A stretch of DNA of 64,000 nucleotides from Pseudomonas sp. KK4. Its GTDB lineage: Bacteria; Pseudomonadota; Gammaproteobacteria; Pseudomonadales; Pseudomonadaceae. How positions within the stretch are numbered: position 1 is the first letter of the stretch; every line of letters begins with the position of its first letter. The DNA is taken from assembly GCF_001984065.1 (NCBI RefSeq), contig NZ_LYVP01000001.1, positions 100,661 through 164,660 on the forward strand, read 5' to 3'. The translations under genes and the position numbers were made by a program. The notes under the pieces were generated by a model, which was not told the DNA's origin, made no database searches, and saw only the letters and a program-made list of their open reading frames with translations. Below are positions 1 to 7,468 of the stretch, piece by piece.

Positions 1-406
1 CCATACATGTGACGCACGCCTTCAAGGGATGTTCTGCACCAAACTGACCTGTCAGGAGGCCGAGGCGATATTTCAAGGATCCTAGTTGAGGCCCTTTGAG
101 CACCTGCACTGCCTCTTCAATCCGTTGTTCTGTTTGAAATGGACAGAAGAAATTAAGAATTGTGTGATGATGAATTATCGATAAAGCGTCACCCCAAGTA
201 GCGGAAACTAATGGGTTCAGTGAGTTAAAGTTGTTGGGAAAGTCGTGAGTAATAGTTTTGTAGCCGCCGCCATAAAGCCAACGCAAGGTACTATTGGTAT
301 TTAGATGCGATAGATAGCGGTGCTGCCGGCTGCAGATGCTGTAAAAAGTCTCGTCATCAAACCAGCGCAAGACGGGATTTCTTAGGTTGTCGATTGTTTG
401 CGTCAT
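1..406 (-). CDS. TniQ/TnsD-family transposition target-selection protein, N-terminal part (gene cut by window edge)
   Basis: I translated the minus strand by hand; the open frame runs off the left edge, leaving about 135 N-terminal residues. The protein begins MTQTIDNL and then has the DDETFYSICSRQHRYLSHLN stretch, which matches the N-terminal signature of TniQ/TnsD proteins (acidic-E-T-hydrophobic-Y-S, then an R-x-H-R helix). At the edge it shows A-C-V-T-C-M, a CxxC pair expected of the TniQ zinc finger. TniQ/TnsD proteins recognise the target site and recruit TnsC. The gene diverges from tnsABC. The ATG at 404-406 is the best start, but in-frame GTG and TTG codons lie just upstream before a stop. 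Family assignment is from motifs only. Whether this is a long TnsD-type or a short TniQ protein cannot be told here. Confidence 0.8.
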   Translation of the reverse strand, partial: MTQTIDNLRNPVLRWFDDETFYSICSRQHRYLSHLNTNSTLRWLYGGGYKTITHDFPNNFNSLNPLVSATWGDALSIIHHHTILNFFCPFQTEQRIEEAVQVLKGPQLGSLKYRLGLLTGQFGAEHPLKACVTCM

Positions 407-1069
407 CACCAAATCCCATGGAGTTCAAAGCTCTATGGTACGAGTTGCCAGACCGAGATATAAATTCTTTGTCGAGATAACGTGACGTGCTGTTTATGAC
501 TTTAGGTTTGTAACTAACTGAAAGATCTGTAACGAGAGCTTTGCCTCTTACGTTACTGAGATTGACCATGCGGTTTCACCCCTTGAGCGGCGGCCATGCG
601 GTCGCTAAGCCGTGCTCAAAACTTTTCCATTGTCATATGTCAATTTGGAGCGATAACATATTCCGCTTTACTCAAAGCGGTGCACCTGATTATGGGGTAA
701 AAAACCGCCTCGGCAAGCCTCGATCATATTTTGCTCGAGTTGAACTTGCAGACCATAGATGAAACATATCAAGAGGGATTCGATGACAGCTAGCTAATAG
801 AGAGCGCTAGAAGTCAGATAGACAAAGGCCCAAGTGTCAGCTTGGGCCCCTGTGGATAAGTCAGATTTCGAGGCTGACCAATCCATTGTCTATTCATGCA
901 TGTGGGACGTCAAGTCCTGCACGACTTCGCTCATCCACAAGAAATCCGGCGTTATCCACAACGCTAGGTATGAGCGCCTGCCCGTCAGGAAAGGCTTTGC
1001 TGTGCCCCCGGATAGTTATCCCCAGCCGGGGTCTCGGCCGATGTAAGTTAAGATAATTGGAACGCATGA
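407..1069. other. Divergent intergenic region between tniQ-like gene and tnsA
   Basis: This 660 bp gap separates the divergent transposition genes and probably holds both promoters. It contains a perfect 8 bp stem (827-834 with 841-848, loop TGTCAG) that could be a terminator or attenuator, although the U-tract is weak on both strands. It also holds a cluster of DnaA-box-like 9-mers (listed separately). Small open frames here lack convincing ribosome binding sites and I do not call them. In Tn7 a transposon end lies next to tnsA, but I see no clear set of 22 bp TnsB-type repeats or a TGT...ACA end. Confidence 0.5.
851..1024. promoter_or_regulatory. Cluster of four DnaA-box-like 9-mers
   Basis: Two perfect TTATCCACA boxes occur: one on the minus strand at 851-859 (read as TGTGGATAA) and one on the plus strand at 952-960. 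Two one-mismatch copies are at 931-939 (TCATCCACA) and 1016-1024 (TTATCCCCA). TTATCCACA is the established DnaA binding sequence. Four copies within 174 bp upstream of tnsA is well above chance expectation. They could bind DnaA, or be TnsB-binding repeats that happen to share this core; the sequence alone does not decide. Confidence 0.5.
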
Positions 1070-2032
1070 ATGAACCAACAGCAGAAATTTGATCTCATTA
1101 CGAGCCGTCAGGCACGGTTCGAATGGGGTAATCCCTACATCCCTTCCACCCTGGCGCTACCACGAGAAGCTCCTAAAGGCTCGCGCATTTCACGACTCAA
1201 CAGTCGTAAGCTCGGTCGAACTCTTCATGCTTTATCTACACCTGAGCGTGTGTTCACTCAACTCGCGCTTTACTACCCAGACCTTTTCGATCTCCACGAA
1301 CAGAAAATGCTATGGCCGTACGGAGCAGCTCACCCGCTTCGGGGGCACCCGCTGACCAAGGGAACATTCCCTCCACCGCTACGCGGCACAACAGAGATTG
1401 CCAAGGATATTGGCTTCAAGCATCACGAAATTACCGTGACCATGCCAGATGGAGTTCGTCGACGAATTCCCTTCCCGTATCAGGGGGATCTCCTGCTCTA
1501 TCTGCTCGACGCCGCCGGCCGGCCTTACGCGGTGAATTGGAGTATCAAAGATCGTGAAGCAGCCTTCAGCGAGCGGCGGCTCTCCAGTGCTAAGACTCCA
1601 CAGCAGCAGAGGAAAGATCGGGAGCATGCTGAACAGCGTGCTGAACTTGAGCGAGCCTATTACGCGAGCGCTGGCATCCGGACGCTGCAGCTATCCCTCG
1701 AGAGAATCGAATCCACGGTACATGCGAATCTTGACCTTCTTTTTGCGATGCATGGATTGCCTTTGTCGCAACCTCTGTCGCTACTTGAGCAGTTTAGCGA
1801 CGATGTCCAGAGTGCAGTTCGTCGCGGTAATCCCGTAGCGTATTTAGCGCTTGAGTATGGGGCTCGATGGGGAGCTCGAGATCAGTTTGTCGCACGAATT
1901 TACCAGGACATCTGGGAACGGCGCCTGCTCGTGAATTTCTTCAAGCCTATCCTCATTGATCACCCCTTAGAAACGGGTGGGGGAGATTTACTGGAGGTTT
2001 ACGGCTGCCTGTTCGAAGAGCGTGCATCGTGA
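1070..2032 (+). CDS. tnsA: Tn7-like transposase endonuclease subunit TnsA
   Basis: TnsA makes the 5'-strand cuts at transposon ends and works as a heteromeric transposase with TnsB. The 320-residue protein carries the expected restriction-endonuclease-fold residues: E59 in STPERVF, D140 in PYQGDLLLYLLD, and K160 in VNWSIKDRE. These match in order and approximate spacing the Glu-Asp-Lys triad of Tn7 TnsA. The length is slightly above the roughly 270 residues of Tn7 TnsA. The ATG at 1070 has a weak GGA-type ribosome site at 1058-1060. The stop overlaps the GTG start of tnsB by 4 bp, so the two are translationally coupled. With an intact triad the element should cut and paste rather than form cointegrates (inference). 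Confidence 0.9.
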   Translation: MNQQQKFDLITSRQARFEWGNPYIPSTLALPREAPKGSRISRLNSRKLGRTLHALSTPERVFTQLALYYPDLFDLHEQKMLWPYGAAHPLRGHPLTKGTFPPPLRGTTEIAKDIGFKHHEITVTMPDGVRRRIPFPYQGDLLLYLLDAAGRPYAVNWSIKDREAAFSERRLSSAKTPQQQRKDREHAEQRAELERAYYASAGIRTLQLSLERIESTVHANLDLLFAMHGLPLSQPLSLLEQFSDDVQSAVRRGNPVAYLALEYGARWGARDQFVARIYQDIWERRLLVNFFKPILIDHPLETGGGDLLEVYGCLFEERAS

Positions 2033-4038
2033 TTACCGGCGCTCGACTGATAGCGCCTGAGGGATTCTTGCATCTCTCAAAAGGCATCACTTATTACTTT
2101 CTAATCAATGATTCGGTCCAGAACCGCGTAAGGCTGATTGAGTTCACTGATCATGGCAAAGAGCTCAAACCATCGTTGGTGAAGCTCACGGCAATTGAAT
2201 TTGAAGAGGCGCTTGAAGCCGGTTTTATCAGGGAGGAAAACGCAGCTGCCAAGTTTCCCCCTTGGTTGGAGCCTATCCAAGGTGTAGCGATCCCACATCT
2301 TGAGAATCGTCGGTTTTCGTCAAAAGAGTCCTACGATCAGAAGGTGAACCGGCGTTTCCTAGCAATCGCTGAACTGGTGCCTCGTATTCGGGAGATCCTG
2401 ACCAGCGAAAATCCCGACGCGATCATAAACGCTCACGCTAAAGCCCAAAGGCCACAGCAAAACGCAACCCGTTTGCGACTATGGTTTTATACCTACATCA
2501 CCTTCGGGCAAAACAAATGGGCACTCATACCGCCGCTTCATCGTATAGGTGGCTGGAACCGGGAAAGCCCCACGCGAACGAGCAAGCTCGGTCGGCCATC
2601 TCCGCGGGGGAAACGTGCGGGACATAACTGTGACGCAGCGATGAAGGAGAAAATTCGTTCCGCTTTTCTCAAATATAAATCGCCCTACAAGACCTGGAAC
2701 ACAATCTATCGAGAGATGCTAACTAAAGAGTTTGGGTGTATTTCCACTGAAAGACATAACAATTTTACATTCCATCATCCTGAGGGACTTCCTTTCCCCT
2801 CATTTCCCCAGATGAGATACTGGATTGACAAACTGTTTAGTTCCAGGTCGCGCTCGATCGCTGTAAGAGGGCAGCATAAAACGCGTGCTCTGTTTGCTGA
2901 TCAAGGAAGCTTTTCAGAGCGTCTATTCAATGTAAATCAAAGCGTGGAATTCGATGGCTACAACATATCTGAAAAAATAACCGGTTTGCTGGAAGGTAGC
3001 GCTATAGACAGTTTTTGTGTTGTCCGGGCGGTATGCGCCTTATCAGGAATGATAGTGGGAATTGGTTTTTCCGAAGGTGCCGAAAACATGCAGGCATACA
3101 AGAACTGTTTGTTTTCCATGGCAATGGACAAAGTCAAATATTGTGAGTTGTTTGGCGTCGATATAACACCAGACCAATGGCCTTGTGCAGGTTTGTCGGG
3201 TGGTATTGTATTTGATCGCGGTCCAGGTGCTAACTACGAAACAGACTCGCACATTAATTGGCTTGGTGCTCTCGAGAATACGCCAGTTTTCTCTGGGCAG
3301 TCGAAAGCTTCCATCGAGTCGTCGCATCCTAGGGATAAAAAAACTCTTGACCAGCCAACGTACTTCCACAGCAAGCTCAATTTTGTAACGATGGCCCGGC
3401 GTGAAATATATCAGGTACTGGCTGATAACATGAGCTCCAATGCTGGAGATCGAATGGAGGAGTGCATGTATACAGCGGGCGTAAAACCTACCCCGCTAGG
3501 AGTCTGGAATTACTGGAGTATGCGTGGGCGGGACTCTTCTATTGGTATGCTCTTTGAAACTGCAATAAGAACTTTCCTTTCCAAGCATCCTGCGGTCATC
3601 CGTCAAGACGCTCTGTATTTCTATGGACGTAAATACCGGTCTGACGAGTTGGTAGCTACTGGAGTTCTCGATCGAGTTGCAAGAGCGGGAGTAATTCCCG
3701 TCCAAGTTTATGCGCTTTCCATGTGCGTGCGCCACATATGGGTTGAGGTCGAAGGGATTCTCTTTGAATTGGATATGGTACGTTCACAACGAACCGTTCA
3801 AGGTGACATAGATATTTCGCTCAGGGACCTACAAGAAATTGACCGACTCAGGCGCGAAAGCCTGGGCAAGCTTCGGGAGGAGCAGCCTGCTGCGCACCAG
3901 TTCGTTCGAGACAAATTCAAACAGGAGGCGGACGAGCATTGGGACTCAGGTGAGAGAAAGCTAGGTCGCGTCTCCAGAAGCGGGGCCGCACAACGTGATA
4001 AGGCTGACTACAACAGGTTCCGAGGTAAGGCAAAGTGA
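2029..4038 (+). CDS. tnsB: Tn7-like DDE transposase TnsB
   Basis: TnsB binds repeats in the transposon ends and carries out 3' strand cleavage and joining. The 669-residue product has the retroviral-integrase-type DDE triad: D309 in VEFDGYN, D396 in GIVFDRGPG and E430 in KASIESSHP. The 33 residues between the second Asp and the Glu are typical of D-D-35-E enzymes. A basic region near 180-200 and helical N-terminal parts fit end-binding domains. The C-terminal tail is charged, as expected for a TnsC-interacting tail. It starts with GTG inside the tnsA stop and ends overlapping tnsC by 4 bp. No frameshift or missing catalytic residue is seen, so it looks functional. Confidence 0.92.
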   Translation: MITGARLIAPEGFLHLSKGITYYFLINDSVQNRVRLIEFTDHGKELKPSLVKLTAIEFEEALEAGFIREENAAAKFPPWLEPIQGVAIPHLENRRFSSKESYDQKVNRRFLAIAELVPRIREILTSENPDAIINAHAKAQRPQQNATRLRLWFYTYITFGQNKWALIPPLHRIGGWNRESPTRTSKLGRPSPRGKRAGHNCDAAMKEKIRSAFLKYKSPYKTWNTIYREMLTKEFGCISTERHNNFTFHHPEGLPFPSFPQMRYWIDKLFSSRSRSIAVRGQHKTRALFADQGSFSERLFNVNQSVEFDGYNISEKITGLLEGSAIDSFCVVRAVCALSGMIVGIGFSEGAENMQAYKNCLFSMAMDKVKYCELFGVDITPDQWPCAGLSGGIVFDRGPGANYETDSHINWLGALENTPVFSGQSKASIESSHPRDKKTLDQPTYFHSKLNFVTMARREIYQVLADNMSSNAGDRMEECMYTAGVKPTPLGVWNYWSMRGRDSSIGMLFETAIRTFLSKHPAVIRQDALYFYGRKYRSDELVATGVLDRVARAGVIPVQVYALSMCVRHIWVEVEGILFELDMVRSQRTVQGDIDISLRDLQEIDRLRRESLGKLREEQPAAHQFVRDKFKQEADEHWDSGERKLGRVSRSGAAQRDKADYNRFRGKAK

Positions 4039-5384
4039 CTAATTTCATTCACACCCGTTTTAGTTCATGCTTGGACTCCGAACGTGTTCGAAATAAAATC
4101 ACGGTTAGACCAGCTTCGATAGACTCTTTAAAGGATACGCATCCGCTAGTTGGTGCGGAGGTCCTAGCTAATTCCCTGAAAAAGATTTATATACCTAACC
4201 AGTTCTCTCTGTTGTTTATTAATGAAATGCTTATTAAAGCATACATGCATCAACTTAATGTTTTTTCTAGTGATGTTGAATACACATCAAGGATTTATAA
4301 TCCACCTGAAGTTGAGGTGTCGCCAGTGTGTCTCACCGGGTTAGCCGGTGTAGGAAAGAGTAATACAGTGACGGCATTGCGGAAGGTTATGCCAGAACCT
4401 ATGGAATATTTTTCAGAGCACTGTACTGGTCCCGTGACTCTCGTGTCTCACTGGTATGCGAGCGCAAGAGGTAAACTAAGTGGAAAAGGTCTGCTCTGTG
4501 ACTTTTTGTCTATTGAGAAAACTCCACTGGTATCTATGGGAAAGCTACTGCTGGAGGCACGCCGCCGCGCAAACAGGGATGCTGTTTCACTAGTCTTATT
4601 GGACGAAACTCAACATATCAACACTGGTAGTGGTTCAGTTAAGGTAACGGATATACTGTTGACTATGGCAGCGATCGGCCCTCCAATGGTGTATTTGAGC
4701 AATTACAGCTTGGTGCATAAGCTGTTACGTCGAAACAGTGAAGATAAGCAGCGTTTGTTGTCTGACCCCAGAATAATGTTGCCAGATGAGCCTGACAGCA
4801 AAGACTGGAAAGATTATATCGACGAATGCGTTAGGGTTAGCGGCGGGCATATACGACCAAGTTCAACTGAGTTTGCAGCAGAGGTTTATCGCTGCACTTT
4901 TGGTATCAAACGTTTGGCGGTGTTGTTGCTGAAGCAGGCGTATGTGGAGTGTCGCAATGATGGTCGTCCATGGGTGGAGCTTTCAGACCTTGGCCGTGCC
5001 TACCGCTCTGCTGCATTCACCAGCAATGCGAGTGAGGTGGAAGAGCTCCATCTACAAGCATTGAATAGTCGGCAATCGAAGCGATTGGATCTCTGTTGCC
5101 CATTCGATCTGCCAGTCGCTCATAAATCCAAAATTCTGAAATTTGTCAGAGCCGAGCGTCAGAGCCACGTGGTCGCAACAGTCTTTGACTCGGCTCTTAC
5201 ATCACGTGAGCGAGCAGCGAAGAATCGCATTGAGGAGCCGACTGCTCACAGCTCAGCTAAGGCAAAGCAAAGACGCAAGCCCCTAGCGGAAAAGCAGAGC
5301 GAGGTAGACCAGGCTAAGGCTTTCTTTGAGTACCTCGCCAACTCAAGCAGCCCAAGCAAACCGAAAAAGCTCGATGAGGATTGA
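4035..5384 (+). CDS. tnsC: Tn7-like AAA+ regulator TnsC
   Basis: TnsC is the AAA+ ATPase that links target selectors of the TnsD/TniQ class to the TnsAB transposase. The 449-residue protein has a Walker A motif (GLAGVGKS, residues 102-109) and a Walker B motif (VSLVLLDE, 184-191), followed by a sensor-like YLSN stretch. The C-terminus is basic and low in complexity (KAKQRRKP, SSSPSKPKK). It starts with GTG overlapping the tnsB stop. No TnsD or TnsE gene follows it; the only target-selector candidate seen is the divergent TniQ-like gene on the other side of tnsA. The gene is more AT-rich than the core genes further right, consistent with transfer. Confidence 0.9.
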   Translation: MTNFIHTRFSSCLDSERVRNKITVRPASIDSLKDTHPLVGAEVLANSLKKIYIPNQFSLLFINEMLIKAYMHQLNVFSSDVEYTSRIYNPPEVEVSPVCLTGLAGVGKSNTVTALRKVMPEPMEYFSEHCTGPVTLVSHWYASARGKLSGKGLLCDFLSIEKTPLVSMGKLLLEARRRANRDAVSLVLLDETQHINTGSGSVKVTDILLTMAAIGPPMVYLSNYSLVHKLLRRNSEDKQRLLSDPRIMLPDEPDSKDWKDYIDECVRVSGGHIRPSSTEFAAEVYRCTFGIKRLAVLLLKQAYVECRNDGRPWVELSDLGRAYRSAAFTSNASEVEELHLQALNSRQSKRLDLCCPFDLPVAHKSKILKFVRAERQSHVVATVFDSALTSRERAAKNRIEEPTAHSSAKAKQRRKPLAEKQSEVDQAKAFFEYLANSSSPSKPKKLDED

Positions 5385-5431
5385 GCCGAGGTGCTCTTAA
5401 GCCCGAATCCGAATGGCGGTGCGGCTATCAG

Positions 5432-5498
5432 GATTTCAATCTCATGCGCGTACTTTTCTGTTGTGAAATCCTATCCGACTTTTTCAGCAGAATCGGCC
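5432..5498 (+). repeat. IS-end remnant, copy A (ends CGACTTTTTCAGCAGAATCGGCC)
   Basis: About 67 bp here match, with scattered substitutions, the reverse complement of 13353-13419: both contain a TTT-AATCTCA block, CGTACTTTTCTG, GTGAAA and then CCGACTTTTTC...ATCGG. Shared long blocks at two places with no gene between suggest a solo end of an insertion sequence. The parent IS was not identified. Confidence 0.6.
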
Positions 5499-6418
5499 AT
5501 TAGGGCAAACCAGAGGGAACAACGTCGGTCTGTTCGCGCTTCGCCTTTTTGCGGGATAGCCTCTTGCGGTCTGAGGCACCCATGAGCATGGCGTGATAAA
5601 AGCTAGCAAGGCCCCCACCAGAAGTTCGATCGTGCGGGGAAATAAGTGCTTCGGTAGCCATTGCTACGAATAGCAGTGCGCCGAGCTTGGGCCAAGAGCG
5701 ATGCATAACTAGACCACCGCCCATCATTTCACCACCAGCCTGCGAGTGCGGCTGTCGGCAGTTTAACCCTTTCCGATTCAAAGCTGACGGTTGCGATAAC
5801 GTGTGAGTCTTGTAGATATATTGCTATTAATTCCTATACAAAAGCAGAAAAATCTACAAATTTTCCTTTATGCGCAATTATGGGGAAATTCATAATTTGC
5901 TGACAAGCAAGATTCGACGACGAGATCATATCACCAGAAAAGACCTTGACTTTGGATTGTTTCCGGTATGCCATTTGTCCACGTTTTATGGAATGTGGAC
6001 GCGCTAGCCTTATTAATTTACGAAGAGTCAAGACGTTCGTTTCAGCTCAAACGGCCAGATGAATCAAATACGGCGGCTAATAGGATCCAAACCTCAGGCG
6101 CGGTCGACCTCCGGCTCGGGCGCTAGCGACCGTTTTTGAACGCTAGGAGGTCCTGCATGGCACGGAACTTCAACTACTTGCCTATTAGGATTCCGCCTTT
6201 ACTGACCACTCTACTGTGCCGGATCGAAATTCTTTCTTTGTTGGTACTCGTTTCTCCAGTTTTGGAAACATTAAACTTTCTGACGATTGGGCTGTTTACA
6301 AAGTGTTGGCCTGGCGAGCCTAGTCAGTTCCAAGTTAGAATGCGTGACTACTATTGAAACATCACTTAGCATCTGAACGTATATTCCGTGCAAACCCACA
6401 TCATAAGGACGCTATCCC
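5499..6418. other. Low-coding accessory stretch after the tns operon
   Basis: I see no recognisable gene in these 920 bp apart from the small candidate at 6157-6357. A 93-codon minus-strand frame (5500-5781) and a 65-codon one (5834-6031) have no family features I recognise. The stretch at 5800-6030 is AT-rich. If tnsABC reads towards a transposon end, that end would fall around here, but no repeated TnsB-type sites were found by eye. Confidence 0.4.
6157..6357 (+). CDS. Possible small membrane protein, unknown
   Basis: This 66-codon frame is listed mainly because an ideal Shine-Dalgarno sequence (AGGAGG, 6145-6150) sits 6 nt before the ATG. The product has a hydrophobic centre (RIEILSLLVLVSPVLETLNF) that could span the membrane once. 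No family is recognised. It lies between the tns operon and the MvaT-like gene in AT-rich accessory DNA, so it may equally be a chance frame. Confidence 0.3.
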   Translation: MARNFNYLPIRIPPLLTTLLCRIEILSLLVLVSPVLETLNFLTIGLFTKCWPGEPSQFQVRMRDYY

Positions 6419-6784
6419 ATGTCTCGTTTGGCTGAATTTCGTAAGCTTGAACAACAACTCGCCAAGCAGCTCGCAGAGCTCGAGTCAATGAAAAATGATT
6501 CAGGCTTGAAGAAAGAAATGGAGTTTGAGAGTAAGCTCCGTGCATTGCTGGGTGAGTATGGCTTTAGTCTTCGGAACGTCATCAACCTGCTTGATCCTGA
6601 GAGAAACCGTCGGTCCCCAGCCACTACCGCACCGAAATCAGTCCGTAAAGCCCGCAACGTGAAGGTTTACAAGAACCCGAATACTGGTGAATTGATTGAA
6701 TCCAAGGGCGGTAACCACCGGAAACTGAAAGAATGGAAAATAGAGTTCGGTACAGCCGTTGTTGAATCATGGCGTACGCAGTAA
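6419..6784 (+). CDS. MvaT/MvaV-family H-NS-like xenogeneic silencer
   Basis: The 121-residue protein has the MvaT layout: an N-terminal coiled-coil dimerisation helix (about 1-60), a basic linker (about 65-85), and a C-terminal AT-hook-like DNA-binding domain (about 85-121) with YKNPNTGELIESKGGNH and LKEWK, diagnostic of MvaT. These nucleoid proteins silence AT-rich, horizontally acquired DNA in pseudomonads. The sequence is a diverged relative of the chromosomal MvaT/MvaV, as usual for island- or plasmid-borne copies. An AAGGA ribosome site precedes the ATG, and a strong terminator follows within 10 bp, making it a single-gene unit. Located in accessory DNA, it may restrain its neighbours (inference). 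Confidence 0.92.
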   Translation: MSRLAEFRKLEQQLAKQLAELESMKNDSGLKKEMEFESKLRALLGEYGFSLRNVINLLDPERNRRSPATTAPKSVRKARNVKVYKNPNTGELIESKGGNHRKLKEWKIEFGTAVVESWRTQ

Positions 6785-6791
6785 GGATTGC

Positions 6792-6819
6792 AAAGGGCCC
6801 ACATACATGGGCCCTTTTT
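6792..6819 (+). terminator. Rho-independent terminator of the MvaT-like gene
   Basis: AAGGGCCC and GGGCCCTT pair around an 8 nt loop (ACATACAT), followed directly by a T run. It starts 7 bp after the stop codon of the MvaT-like gene. Confidence 0.9.
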
Positions 6820-7468
6820 GGCCTAGGGAACCAAGGCTCGGTGAGCGGTTACTCGATAATTCCATTCAATTCGCAATACTCCTTTCAGTCCATTTCTACC
6901 AATTCTGCAACACTCAATGAAACTCTAGCGTCAGACTTTTGAGTTTAGGGAACTTTTAAATAAGTGTAAGCGTTAGCTCCCACAACTCATCCCCAGACGT
7001 GTTGCCTCTTGGTCACACGCCGACTCAATGGACAAGTTTCTTTCGTTCTGACTCTGCCCCTGTACCCATTATTGAGTAAAGAGTTGCCCTTGGAGAATTT
7101 CGCGAGTACTAGATCTCTTCGTAAATCATCTGAGTGTTTGCGCTGATGTTGAATTTATTTAGTTGCCGAGGGATCCAGACCCAGTTTGAGACTTCCTGAA
7201 GCATTACGTGCCTGAGGGTTATGCGGTTCTGATGGTAGGTCAGCTGGGCCCCGGCATATGGGGTCAATTCGGCATCAGTGCGAACGAGAAGCCGACTTTT
7301 TCTACAGAATCGGCCAAAAGTGGCCATTCACCGTCAACAAAATTTTCGATTTGAATTATTAATTAACTCATCTTGGGCGATTAACTTATTGAGTTCGACA
7401 CCGACTTGTGAACGCGTGTTTTTTGACTCAGGAAGAACGTCCAATGCCAATGGTTGGTGTCGGCTGTC
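6820..7468. other. Non-coding or decayed stretch between MvaT-like gene and MFS gene
   Basis: No gene is supported in these 650 bp. It contains one copy of the short IS-end motif (7291-7315). The minus-strand 72-codon frame at 7109-7327 begins inside that motif and has no recognised family, so it is probably the tail of a decayed gene or chance. The region is downstream of the minus-strand efflux operon; no clear terminator was found. Confidence 0.4.
7291..7315 (+). repeat. IS-end motif, copy B
   Basis: GCCGACTTTTTC followed by TACAGAATCGGCC is the same short motif that closes copy A at 5476-5498. The longer flank of copy A is not present here, so only the terminal 25 bp are shared. Confidence 0.55.

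Noticed and set aside
357..569. 70-codon minus-strand frame overlapping the start of the TniQ-like gene
   Set aside because: It is in a different frame from the TniQ-like gene, has no recognisable features, and the true gene starts at 406.
851..1024. A replication origin (oriC or plasmid ori) at the DnaA-box cluster
   Set aside because: No AT-rich unwinding region, iterons, dnaA/dnaN or rep gene is next to it, so I report only the boxes.
541..1046. Two small plus-strand reading frames between the TniQ-like gene and tnsA
   Set aside because: They lack ribosome sites and family features; the second runs through the DnaA-box cluster and hairpin.
5385..7468. Right or left end of the Tn7-like element
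   Set aside because: I could not find repeated 20-22 bp TnsB-type sites or matching terminal TGT/ACA sequences, so no end is called.
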